A stretch of DNA of 64,000 nt from AP-15 sp963698995 (lineage in GTDB: Bacteria; Pseudomonadota; Alphaproteobacteria; ATCC43930; CGMCC-115725), in NCBI GenBank assembly GCA_963698995.1, contig CAVOTD010000013.1:1-64000 (forward strand), given 5' to 3'. The notes under the pieces are model-generated. The model saw nothing but the letters and a program-made list of their open reading frames with translations, did no database searches and was not told where the DNA came from. Positions 28,990 to 37,212 of the stretch are shown here, in pieces (positions within the stretch are counted from its first letter, which is position 1; each line of letters begins with the position of its first letter). The translations under genes were made by a program, and so were the position numbers.

Positions 28990-29449
28990 CGGCCTTCACC
29001 CGGCCAGCTCCACGCCCGGCCTCGGCTCACACTTCGCTCGATGACATCAAATGCTCGATTGGCCAGCTAAACGTACGTCGCTCCGGGAGGTTCCAAGGCG
29101 GGTCGATGCGACTATCCGCCACGCTCGACCTTGTCGATAAGGCCAAGATCGCGACTATTCGGCGGCGCCACGTTTGCCACGCGGTGCTGGCTAACTGCGT
29201 AAATTTGCGCGGTTTCTGGCGGCGGCTTCGCGGAATAATTCCAAACGATCGCGAACGATGGGCCTTATCGGAGGCTCGACAGCTCAATCGCTCAGCTTGA
29301 AACTCTTGGAGGCTGCCCTGAGTTAATGAGGCCTCGGCTTCGGTCGTATGCTTGCGCCGCAAGGTGTTGCTTGATTGCGCAGCAGAAACCGTTCCTCGCC
29401 ACAAGAAGGGGCGAGGGGGAACGATGCATCAACTCAAGGAGGATTCGCT
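28990..29449. other. Intergenic stretch upstream of smbP
   Basis: No supported gene. A strong AAGGAGG ribosome site for the next gene lies at 29436-29442. Confidence 0.45.
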
Positions 29450-29788
29450 ATGTCCCGTAGACTCGTTGTCGCCATGTTGGGCCTCGGCCTCGCTCTAATT
29501 CTAATGCCGCAGGTTTCGCTGGCTGCTGAAGATCATATCGCGGAAGCCATCACGGACGCAAAGCAAGCCATTGACCATGGCAAGATGGGACACCCCAATA
29601 TCCTTGCTACTCATGCCGAGTTAGCGCTGACCCATGCGACGGCCTCTGAGAAGGCGAAGGCCAACTCTCACACCGAAGAAGCGATCAAACATCTCGAACA
29701 AGCAATTGATGAGGGCAAAGAGGGCCATGCCGACGTCGCAACGACCGACGCCGAAACCGCACTGACGCATTTAGAACAGGTCCAGTAG
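29450..29788 (+). CDS. smbP: Small metal-binding protein, SmbP-like
   Basis: ATG 29450 with AAGGAGG 7 bases upstream. The 112-residue product has a signal peptide (MSRRLVVAMLGLGLALILMP, cleaved near SLAA), then two repeats of the pattern AI..A..AI..GK.GH.....TH.E.ALTH: AKQAIDHGKMGHPNILATHA and LEQAIDEGKEGHADVATTDA. This is the His-rich four-helix-bundle layout of the periplasmic SmbP of Nitrosomonas, which binds copper and other divalent metals. Several His positions of the usual family are Asp or Glu here, which may change metal choice. Confidence 0.82.
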   Translation: MSRRLVVAMLGLGLALILMPQVSLAAEDHIAEAITDAKQAIDHGKMGHPNILATHAELALTHATASEKAKANSHTEEAIKHLEQAIDEGKEGHADVATTDAETALTHLEQVQ

Positions 29789-29916
29789 ATTACCGACGGC
29801 GCTCACAAACCATCTCACTCAGTGCGGTCTCGAACGCGTTCAGACCCTACCAGAGCTGCCGCGCCGACTTAGTGTACGTGATGTTTGGTCGATTTGGAAG
29901 GCAAAGGAGACGGCTG

Positions 29917-30258
29917 ATGAAAGCTGTGCTGCCACTGTTTTTTGCAGGATTGCTGGGATTGGGGGCCGCCGGCGCATCGGCGCAGACCGCGCCGGGAGAT
30001 CCTGCGGGCAACCAGACGATTCCAGAGAAGGATTTGTCGCGGCCCGATGCGTCGCACCCCGGTGGCGCGCAAGGCGGAAGCGTAGACCATGAAAAAAATC
30101 TAAGCGACAAGTTGGACGCCAGCGGGGGCGTGATCAAGCCTTCGCCCGGTGTCGACCCGGAAATTGTAAAACCTGCACCCGTTCCGGAGCCTAATTCGAC
30201 GCCCGTCATTCCGCCCCCTGGGGTGCCTGGCGGTCCGCCCGGTCCCGAGCCAAAATAG
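29917..30258 (+). CDS. Small exported proline-rich protein
   Basis: ATG 29917 follows AAAGGAGA. The 113-residue product has a signal peptide (MKAVLPLFFAGLLGLGAAGA, cleaved at ASAQ) and a disordered Pro/Gly-rich mature part with SDKLDASGGVIKPSPGVDPE and a C-terminal run of VIPPPGVPGGPPGPEP. Similar short exported proteins are common in Hyphomicrobiales; none has a known role. It lies 128 bases after the smbP stop on the same strand and could share its transcript. Confidence 0.72.
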   Translation: MKAVLPLFFAGLLGLGAAGASAQTAPGDPAGNQTIPEKDLSRPDASHPGGAQGGSVDHEKNLSDKLDASGGVIKPSPGVDPEIVKPAPVPEPNSTPVIPPPGVPGGPPGPEPK

Positions 30259-30326
30259 TGATATGGCGTTGGCTCGGCTTTTCGCAGATCCAGGCTGACT
30301 GTCGCGCTACGAACTGACCGATCCTT

Positions 30327-30564
30327 CGACCGAAGCGCTGCTGGATCGGTGGCGTCCCCGCAAATAATGCGATGCTTACCGAGGTGAATATATGGCCAGA
30401 CGCGCGACCGCGACAAGGTCGGACTCGGGCGCAAGCGGTCCCTTTTCGGCCCCTTCTCCATCGCCGACGATGATTTGATCGATTTGATCGAGCGAGAAGC
30501 CGGAGATCTCGATCAGCGCGTCAGTGAGGATCAGTTCATTTGCTTTGTGAATGGCGCTCGAAGC
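30327..30564 (-). pseudogene. ParB-like / DNA methylase fragment
   Basis: The minus strand reads ILTDALIEISGFSLDQIDQI and ESDLVAVARL, then one frame over WPYIHLGKHRIICGDATDPA. LGKHRIICGDATD is the strand just before the catalytic motif of ParB-linked N4/N6 DNA methylases. A frameshift near 30390 and loss of both ends leave about 80 codons. Confidence 0.7.
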
Positions 30565-30805
30565 CGTCGGCCTCCCTCGGCGGCGAAGACCGCGATATCC
30601 TGGCACAGCGTGCCCCAGTTTCCTTAGAGCACGGGAACCTGAAATCGGCATACTTCTTCAGCAGAGTCCTGAGCGGCGGAGTCTCGTAGAGACTTGTCCT
30701 CGTGATGGAGGCACGGGCAGGCTTACCAAGTGCCCGCGGCAGCGGATCCTTCAGGCTGCCCGTGCGTTGTAGGTTCGAGCTCTGGTTCCCGTCGGGAAGA
30801 AAGCC

Positions 30806-31396
30806 GTGCACATATTCGCCGCTTTAATCATCGCATCCGCGGTAGCGATCACGCCCGCGCAGGCTCAAACTGCGAGTGAGCTGCGTATAAGTGGCACCAT
30901 TGAGAAGCTTGATGGCAACCTCGCCGCCCTCTCGCTAAGTCGGGGCATAAGCCTCGTGGCACGCCTCGATTCGGAGCCGCGCGTGAACTCGGTCGCAAAA
31001 GGCTCCGGAGCGGATCTAAAAGCAGGGTCTCAAGTGAGCATTCAGGCCAAGAGCGGTCAAAGCGGCGACCTCATCGCAACTCAGATCGTCTTATTCGGTC
31101 CGGGGTCGAACAGACCCGATGCAGAACCCGGGCTTGAAAACGCGCAGCTGGTCGCCACTATCAAGAGTACAAATGCCTCTCCCGAAGGGCCTGTTCTGAC
31201 CGTAGCTGACAAAGACGGGGATCGGAAAATCACCATCGGGCCGGATACTGCGGTTTGGATTGCACGGGCAGCACGTATTACCGACATCAAAGTCGGCTCG
31301 GCAGTCACGATGACCGGAGTGAAACGGGAGGATGGGTCATTACAGGTGCTTCGAGCCACCATTGGTCCGGCCGGGGCAGGCAATCCACCGCTCTAG
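30806..31396 (+). CDS. Exported protein with DUF5666-like repeats
   Basis: The GTG at 30806 begins a signal peptide (MHIFAALIIASAVAITPAQA) with GGGAAGAAAG upstream as a possible ribosome site. The 196-residue product has two beta-rich units: ISGTIEKLDGNLAALSLSRG with LKAGSQVSIQAKSGQ, and VLTVADKDGDRKITIGPDTA with IKVGSAVTMTGVKREDGS. This fits DUF5666-type OB-like folds that occur in the periplasm. Function unknown. The frame is intact and has no operon partner. Confidence 0.75.
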   Translation: MHIFAALIIASAVAITPAQAQTASELRISGTIEKLDGNLAALSLSRGISLVARLDSEPRVNSVAKGSGADLKAGSQVSIQAKSGQSGDLIATQIVLFGPGSNRPDAEPGLENAQLVATIKSTNASPEGPVLTVADKDGDRKITIGPDTAVWIARAARITDIKVGSAVTMTGVKREDGSLQVLRATIGPAGAGNPPL

Positions 31397-31975
31397 CCGA
31401 GCCTCGCGCTCCCGGTGGGCGAAGGTCATTAATGATCAGGTCGGCCGAAAACCAGCAATAAGAAAATCCAGCGATGCGCGAGGCGGATCTGATTGTTCAC
31501 GGTCGCCCAGCCCAATTGCCGGGGAGCGTAGCGACAAACAGGGTCAGCAATCGGCCGTTGCCGGAGGTAAGAGTGGCCCAGCCACCAATTCGGCGGCGTT
31601 GGCTGCCAGAAACAGGGCTTCTAAGAAAACGTCGCGCATGAGCTCGTCTGCGGCCGTCGTTGATTTGCTCTACTGACCGACGCCGCCGCTCTTGACCCTC
31701 GTCGGCGGCAGCGATGAGCGCGGGTATCCTGTGCGTGTCGAGACGTACAAGCTAGTTTATGTCAGGACCAGCGCGCTATGGTTCGGCGCGCTCCGAAGTT
31801 TTTCGAAGACAAACTTTCGTTCCCACGTACCTTTCTTATCTTTGCTTTTCCGGCAGTGGTCAGTCCGGCGAGCGTCAAAATTGGAGGCCTCGATCCATTT
31901 TTCTGTCTCGGTCTCTTTGGCGGTATCAATTGATAACTATTTGTCTTCTTGACCTATCCGTCGCAGCGCCGTTAG
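31397..31975. other. Stretch without a supported gene
   Basis: Short frames only, none resembling a known protein. Confidence 0.4.
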
Positions 31976-32375
31976 ATGCGTGACCGTCCCGTCATGTTCA
32001 ATTACCCCTTGGCGAGCGCCGGCGTCGTAGTGCTGATCAATCCTGATCTGACGCAACCGCAGGCGCTGGAGGTCGAGCTCGATCCGGTGCCGCCGGCCGC
32101 TGGTGGCGCCTTTGGCGATCCGAGATCCTTGGACGGCGCGGGCGAGCCGAACGCACCATTGGCGCCCGCAGAAGTTCGCCTCGTCCATGTCAAACGTGCC
32201 TGCCCGGTGACGCAACGCAGTCAGCGCCGGCGCCAAGCCCTCAAGGCGGCCTCGGAGGCGCCCCGCATCATCATCGATGCAGTGGCCCCGATGGTGGACG
32301 GAGGTCGGTTCGCGGCAAAACGACTGGTCGGCGAGCGCATCTCCGTTGCGGCGGATATTTTCACCGACGGACAAG
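31976..32375 (+). pseudogene. GlgE-like maltosyltransferase fragment
   Basis: The segment APRIIIDAVAPMVDGGRFAA followed by KRLVGERISVAADIFTDG matches the N-terminal DUF3416 domain of alpha-1,4-glucan:maltose-1-phosphate maltosyltransferase. The preceding 90 residues (SAGVVVLINPDLTQPQALEV, EVRLVHVKRA) may be the linked upstream domain of long proteobacterial forms. It breaks off at about 32373, in the ImmA relic. The catalytic amylase-like domain is missing. Confidence 0.55.
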
Positions 32376-32678
32376 GCGGTTCTCATCACCGGCCAGGGAA
32401 GCCGAAATCCTCACATGTGGTTTCCGGCCGGGCTGGAAATGCGTGAGCCCCTCGACATTGCAGCCATAGCCGGACAGGTCTGCGAACTGGTCGAGGGACT
32501 CGGTGTCGCGCTCGATCAGCACCGTCAGGTCATCGGTCGAAACGGGATACTTCGCGGCGCCATGCCGTTCCTTGAGGAAGCCGGCGATGATGTTCTCGCA
32601 TTCGCGGTCGAGTTCCTGGGGCTCGTAGTGCGGACGCTGCGAGAACCGGCCGGTGCGGTCAGGAACGTATTTCACCAT
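32361..32678 (-). pseudogene. ImmA/IrrE-family metallopeptidase, truncated before the active site
   Basis: ATG 32676-32678 overlaps the upstream regulator stop (TGATG). The 105 residues (PHYEPQELDRECENIIAGFL, VSTDDLTVLIERDTESLDQF, HVRISASLAGDENRLVRR) match the first half of ImmA/IrrE proteins and stop just before the HExxH zinc motif. The enzyme normally cleaves its partner repressor in mobile elements. Truncation at the GlgE junction removes catalysis. Confidence 0.78.
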
Positions 32679-33016
32679 CAGCTGCGGCCCTTGCCCTTTC
32701 GGGGGCCGCCCCGGAACGCGGCCATCGCCTCCGCCACCTGCTTTTCGGAAAGCTTCTTGTCGCGTACGTCTTCGGGAAAACGCCCAGCGAGATAATAGAG
32801 CCAGTCGCGGTCGATCCCCAGCGCTTCGGCGAATTGCTGCACCATGCGATCCGACGACGGGCTGCGCCGGTCATGCTCGATATCGTTCAGATATTGAGGA
32901 GAAATCGCTTCCTCGTCTTCGCGGAGAACGTGCGACGCGAGGTCCTTCAAAGCCCACCCCTTTGCCTTCCGGGCTTCGCTGATCGCCCCGCCGAAGGTCT
33001 TCTCATTCGTTGCCAT
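32678..33016 (-). CDS. XRE-family helix-turn-helix regulator
   Basis: ATG 33014-33016 after GGGAGT. The 112-residue protein has an N-terminal XRE HTH: FGGAISEARKAKGWALKDLA, ISPQYLNDIEHDRRSPSSD, FAEALGIDRDWLYYLAG. The C-terminal tail is basic (RKGKGRS). It is translationally coupled to the ImmA-like gene, the usual repressor/antirepressor-protease pair of prophages and ICEs. With the protease broken, the regulator may still bind its operator, likely just upstream (33017-33070). Confidence 0.85.
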   Translation of the reverse strand: MATNEKTFGGAISEARKAKGWALKDLASHVLREDEEAISPQYLNDIEHDRRSPSSDRMVQQFAEALGIDRDWLYYLAGRFPEDVRDKKLSEKQVAEAMAAFRGGPRKGKGRS

Positions 33017-33069
33017 TGCCACTCCCTTGGTAACGCTTATACGCGGAACAGCGTACCACGGGCGCAAGT

Positions 33070-33700
33070 CGCGTCAAGACATCCTTGGTTTTTGAAGCTT
33101 GCCGACCGGCGCTTGGACCCGAAGGGCCTGCTGAGCCCATATTTGTACGCGGGCACGGTGCATCCGGGCGCGTGGGCTGTGGCTACGCAAAGTTAGCGAA
33201 TGACGGCGAAGACCGCAGTTGTTGCTTTCGCAGTCGTTTGGAATTTTCCCCTGTTGCCCAGTCGAGCATCCCTGAAACATAAAAAAATATCCCTGTTCCG
33301 TGGAGAAATGATCGCAGTTCTCGCAATGAAGGGAAACGACTATAACCGGCGGAAAAGTCGATAGAACTTAAAAGAAAGTTCAGCGGAGGTCATTCGACGA
33401 GAAGGGAATTTTGCCTGTTTTTCCGAACATAACAGGGGAAAACAGGGAGTAACAGGGTGAGACCGGTTAGCCGTTGACTGTCTCGTCAGCCACAAAACCT
33501 CTCGATACCGCTGCGTATTTTCGATTTTTATGGTCGCCGGAAAAGTCCTAATACTTCCGCGCGTTAGCGCCCCGGCGAACGCATCGGCGACAACCAGAGA
33601 CGCAAAATGTCTGGGTGTGGGGTGCGAACGGCCGCCGGGTCTCTTAAGGCCGTTTTCGGGTTGTCGGATGTGGAGCGTTTCGCCTGGGTTTTGATGGAGG
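33070..33700. other. Non-coding region upstream of regulator and recombinase
   Basis: No gene is supported. It contains five CCCTGTT/AACAGGG motifs (see repeat entry) and an A/T-rich tract at 33280-33290. Confidence 0.5.
33249..33457. repeat. CCCTGTT / AACAGGG repeat cluster
   Basis: CCCTGTT occurs at 33249-33255 and 33291-33297, and its complement AACAGGG at 33431-33437, 33441-33447 and 33451-33457. The last three are spaced exactly 10 bp, one helical turn. This could be an operator or recombinase-binding array; the binding protein is unknown. Confidence 0.5.
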
Positions 33701-34794
33701 TTAGGCGGCAAAGCCGAGGAAACAGCGCTGTTCCTTCCAGTCATGCGGCAGGTCCTTACTCAGCCGCAGCAGCCGGCTCGGCGTCAGCGCGTTGGATTGA
33801 CTGCCCGCGAGGAGCGCGCGCACGATTTCAGGCGCCAGATAGGACAATCGCATGAGGGAGGTTAGCCGGCACTTGTTCATCCCAAGGCGTCCGCTCATCG
33901 CCTCGATGCTGGCGTCCGATCCTGAGAGGAACTGGATTTGGATTGTGCAAGCATCTTTGATCAGTTCGACGAGGCCTGCGTCGACTTCGGCCTCGGCACC
34001 ATTCGCGATGACGAGGCGCTTCCCCTTGCCGGCGCGTCGCAGCTTCGCTTCGATCGACAGGGTGATGGGGTCGATATCAGGCCTTTGGCTCGCTCCGTCC
34101 GCCTCCAGCGCCGCGGCGATCTTCACCCGGTTCAGCCAGATGTCGATCCGTCGGCCGCAAAGGTTACCCGCTCGACAATGTCCCGGACGAGGCTTTTCAT
34201 CTCTACGGGCGGCATGGCGAGCCATCGCTGCGAAAGCTTTAAGGCACTGCGCAGGACCGCATCGAGCTTGTGAGCCTCAAGTTGGAGCGATGCGAGCGCG
34301 TCAGAGACCTCAATCCTGGAGGAGAAAAACGCCCTCAGTCGGTCGAGCACCAACGCCTCGATATCCCCCGCCGGGACGCGCATTCCTTTCTGGGCTTGCG
34401 GGTGATCTCCTGCCAGAAGGGATGCCGAGACGTAGTAGCGGTATCGCTTGGCCTTCTTTGTGGCGTGGGTCGGCGTCATCCGATTGCCGTCGGCATCGAC
34501 AATCAAACCGGCCAACAGACCCGGCGCCTCCGCGCCCACCGCCAATGCACGCTCCTGCCGATGAACCGCAAGCTTGTTCTGGACGATCTGCCAAAGCTCC
34601 GGATCGAGGATGGCCTCGTGCTGGCCCGGGTAGGCTGTGCCTTGGTGAAGGATTTCGCCCCGATAGATCCGGTTCTGCAGCATCAGGTAGAGGGCGCCGC
34701 GGGCCCCCGCCTCGTGCGCGACCTCGATCATGCTCGCGATCTCAAAGTAGTTCTTCGACGGCACGCCGGAGACGTACCCGCACATCCACGTCAC
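33701..34794 (-). pseudogene. Large serine recombinase, C-terminal part, frameshifted
   Basis: The minus strand gives the recombinase domain and zinc ribbon region (RGALYLMLQNRIYRGEILHQ, AILDPELWQIVQNKL, GRYRYYVS-like KRYRYYVSASLL) up to VRDIVERVTFAADG. A shift near 34150 leads to RLVIANGAEAEVDAGLVELI, LGMNKCRLTSLMRLSYLAPE and LLRLSKDLPHDWKEQ, the usual end of these proteins. The N-terminal resolvase domain with the catalytic Ser is absent. It was probably the integrase of a former element. Confidence 0.85.
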
Positions 34795-34799
34795 GGAGA

Positions 34800-34959
34800 G
34801 TCCCGAGGACTACCTCAAGGTGAAGAAGAACCTGCGCTTCCTGTCCGACTGCAAGATCGCGGCGGGAAGCGACCTCCCCAACCTCAGCCTATCCTTCGTG
34901 ATCTCGTCGGCAACCCGGAGCAGGACCTCGTCGTCCTGCGCAGGCGCTCGGCGTCGTTA
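34800..34959. other. Short unassigned stretch
   Basis: Plus-strand reading ESPEDYLKVKKNLRFLSDCK looks protein-like but I cannot name its family; no start is present. Confidence 0.25.
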
Positions 34960-35228
34960 ACATCTTCATACCCAGCGAGCCGACCGAACACGGATTGCCG
35001 CAACATTCCGGCGGGAGCATGCTGGCCATGCTGGCCATTCCTGCCCGTGCTGCATCGGCGAGCATCTTAGCCCGCCAGCGCGCTGAGCCGGAGCGCGTCG
35101 TCGAGTTCCCTATACGCGATCAATCCGGCGTCGGAGGCCACCACCGATCCGGGAAACTGGACCATCAGCCGGCGGTCGAAATCGAGTTTGAGAACACCCT
35201 CTCTCGATTCACCCGCCGGGTTCGCCAT
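34960..35228 (-). pseudogene. IS1380-family transposase N-terminal remnant
   Basis: ATG 35226-35228 begins a leader then VLKLDFDRRLMVQFPGSVVA, SDAGLIAYRELDDALRLSAL, a stop from a shift, and GMLRQSVFGRLAGYEDVNDA. This is the well-conserved start of IS1380 transposases (RQSVFGRLAGYEDVNDAERL). No catalytic part remains. Confidence 0.82.
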
Positions 35229-35479
35229 GACAGCCCCATCAAAGTCACCATAACATCTTGATTATTGGAGACGAATCGTGGCTATCAGTGATCGTGAGCG
35301 CCGAGGCGGGCTTGACCTCGATACCGATTCCAGGTTGGGCGTCATCAACCTGCAGCGACCATCCCACATCTAGACCAGTGCCGGCACCGATCTGCCACGA
35401 GAACGGACCGTTCACGTCGGTATCCCTTGTGCCAGTTCACGAACTGTTCGTCCATCAGTCGAGCGTGGGAAGCGCCGAG
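35229..35479. other. Unassigned sequence before the GT4 remnant
   Basis: Probably the decayed N-terminal part of the glycosyltransferase that follows; not readable with confidence. Confidence 0.3.
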
Positions 35480-35935
35480 CGCCGGCAACGGCCTCGTTAC
35501 CCAATCTCGCTCGTCCACATCAACGCCGATTCCGTCCATCGCTTCCTGCACTTCCACGCACGAACCTTTGCGCGCGCGCAATACAAGATAGGGATATGGG
35601 TATGGGAGCTGCCGGCACTTCGCGACGAGTGGTGGAGCGAGCTTCGTCACTTCGACGAGATCTGGGTGCCGTCGACCTTTTGTCAGCGGGCAGTTCAGGC
35701 AATGACCGCACGTGGTGTCGGCGGGCGATGCGCCGCAGCCCGGATGCCGCGAGAAGCTGCAAATCGGTGGTGACGAGTTCGCGTTTCTCTATGTGTTCGA
35801 CGCTTCGAGCATGGTAGAGCGGAAGAATCCGCAATGCCTCGTGGATGCCTTCGAAGCCGCGTTCTCGGTTCATGACCGGGTCCGTCTCGTGCTCAAGGTA
35901 TCGAACGCCGACAAGGACCCGGAGTCTTACCAGGC
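35480..35935 (+). pseudogene. Family 4 glycosyltransferase, central fragment
   Basis: The plus strand reads ISLVHINADSVHRFLHFHAR, KIGIWVWELPALRDEWWSEL and RHFDEIWVPSTFCQRAVQAM, then after a shift FAFLYVFDASSMVERKNPQC and RVRLVLKVSNADKDPESY. This is the inter-domain region and start of the donor domain of a GT4 enzyme of polysaccharide synthesis. It ends where IS630 sequence begins, so both ends are lost. Confidence 0.82.
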
Positions 35936-36131
35936 TTGCGCGTCTTGTCGCGCGCCAGCCCTTCGACGCCCTCCGCCATGAACCGCGCCTGCCAGTGCCG
36001 CATTCGTCGGCGGTGGCAAGGATAACCTTGGCGCGCCACACGTGCTTCTGTGGTGCGCTGCGATCCGCAACGATCGCCTCAAGCCGGAGGCGATCTTCTC
36101 GCGTGACGTTGACGACAATTCCTGCTCTCAT
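35905..36131 (-). pseudogene. IS630-family transposase N-terminal remnant
   Basis: From ATG 36129-36131: GIVVNVTREDRLRLEAIVAD, RSAPQKHVWRAKVILATADE, then after a gap HWQARFMAEGVEGLARDKTR. About 30 codons of the helix-turn-helix are deleted, and the frame is lost after it. Confidence 0.85.
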
Positions 36132-36189
36132 AATGAGAGCTTGAACTGCTTCGGCCGATTTGGGAATCGTCCGAATGAATCAGACCACT

Positions 36190-36370
36190 TGCCGTCGAGG
36201 ACATCGAGAATTACCTCGTTGGTACTGCGAGGAAGGACACTTACGCCTTCGACATCGCCTATCGCTCCAGTGACCCGAAGGAGGCGGCGGCTGCTGCCAA
36301 CATGGCAGCCGAGATCTTCCTCGAGCACAGTTCCGAGGCGTATCGCAGCGAGTTGGCGCGCGCACGCGAG
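36190..36370 (+). pseudogene. Fragment of a GumC-type co-polymerase, duplicate of 47891-48068
   Basis: About 180 bases match the intact gene at 47.9 kb with fewer than ten differences, reading VEDIENYLVGTARKDTYAFD, IAYRSSDPKEAAAAANMAAE and IFLEHSSEAYRSELARARE. It shows that a second closely related co-polymerase gene, or a copy of this one, once stood here. Confidence 0.88.
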
Positions 36371-36372
36371 CG

Positions 36373-36570
36373 ACGGTGAGGCATCGCACGGTCCGCATGA
36401 AAGGCGCGTTGTCGCAAGACACCGCGCGTCTCATGGTTTTCAAGCTTGTAATGGCGGCGTCGAAAACCTGGCGGCGACTGTAAGGTCAAAACCAGTTGCC
36501 GAAAGTCATCAAAGGTGTCAAATTCCGTGACGGAATCGAGGTCGCGCCCGAAGCCAAATCCGCCGCTTGA
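36373..36570 (+). pseudogene. IS256-family transposase C-terminal remnant
   Basis: Reading: ATVRHRTVRMKGALSQDTAR, LMVFKLVMAASKTWRRL, TAA, then NQLPKVIKGVKFRDGIEV. It is related to but clearly different from the IS256 copies at 1 and 12841. An in-frame stop lies near 36480. Confidence 0.85.
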
Positions 36571-36613
36571 TTCATGGCGTCACCCAAAATCAGCCGTAGC
36601 TCATCGGTGCCTG

Positions 36614-37039
36614 ATGCAAACACATGAAACGGTTACGAGCTTCCGTAAGGTAACCCTCGGGTCGAATCGGACGTTTGGCCTCGCGTTCGGCGTTGTTTTC
36701 GCGATCCTGGGCCTCTGGCCATTGTTTCACCAGGCCGGTTCGCCTAAATGGGGGCTGATCGCTCTGGCCACCGCCATCCTGGCCGTCGCACTCCTTCGCC
36801 CCCATTGGCTGATGCCGTTGAACCGCGGATGGTTCAAGCTGGGTCTCGCCTTGAACAGAATCGTCAATCCCGTCGTGATGGGGATCTTGTTTTTCGGGGC
36901 GGTCGTCCCGCTCGGCTGGTATCTGCGCAAGAAGGGCGAGGATCTTCTGCGTCTCAAAATGAAGCCCCAAGCCGGGACCTATTGGATCGAGCGCGAACCG
37001 CCAAGTCCCGCGCCGGACTCCATGAAAAAACAGTTTTGA
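36614..37039 (+). CDS. SxtJ-family membrane protein
   Basis: I start at ATG 36614 (MQTHETVTSFRKVTLGSNRT); the longer frame runs into IS256 debris. The 141-residue protein has the SxtJ pattern: F..VTLGSNRTFGLAFGVVF, two to three helices (LIALATAILAVALLRPHWLM, VVMGILFFGAVVPLGWYLRK) and a C-terminal RKKGEDLLRLKMKPQAGTYW with WIERE. SxtJ proteins accompany carbamoyltransferases in saxitoxin and polysaccharide clusters; the exact role is unknown. It is followed 13 bases later by DUF5989 and then the carbamoyltransferase, a clear operon. Confidence 0.9.
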   Translation: MQTHETVTSFRKVTLGSNRTFGLAFGVVFAILGLWPLFHQAGSPKWGLIALATAILAVALLRPHWLMPLNRGWFKLGLALNRIVNPVVMGILFFGAVVPLGWYLRKKGEDLLRLKMKPQAGTYWIEREPPSPAPDSMKKQF

Positions 37040-37052
37040 GGAGAAAAAACCA

Positions 37053-37202
37053 ATGTCAATTCTTGCCGAGCTCTTCGAGTTCCTGGGCGCACGGAAGAAA
37101 TTCTGGCTGCTGCCCCTACTGGTGCTTTTCCTGATCTTCGGCGGCTTGTTCGTGCTGAGCCAAGGCTCGGTCGTCGCGCCTTTTATCTATACGCTTTTTT
37201 GA
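37053..37202 (+). CDS. DUF5989-family small membrane protein
   Basis: ATG 37053 preceded by GAGGAG. The 49-residue product is one amphipathic start (MSILAELFEFLGARKKFWLL) and one transmembrane helix (PLLVLFLIFGGLFVLSQGS), ending APFIYTLF. DUF5989 proteins are almost always found between SxtJ and carbamoyltransferase genes, as here; a membrane-tethering role for the enzyme is inferred. The stop is 10 bases before the next start. Confidence 0.9.
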   Translation: MSILAELFEFLGARKKFWLLPLLVLFLIFGGLFVLSQGSVVAPFIYTLF

Positions 37203-37212
37203 CGGACCGGAG

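Noticed and set aside
31937..32389. 150-codon minus-strand frame over the GlgE-like fragment
   Set aside because: The plus-strand reading matches the DUF3416 domain of GlgE; the minus-strand product has no family resemblance and no start signal.
33291..33457. CRISPR array
   Set aside because: The AACAGGG repeats are only 7 bases and 10 bp apart; there are no spacers of 25-40 bp and no cas genes anywhere in the window.
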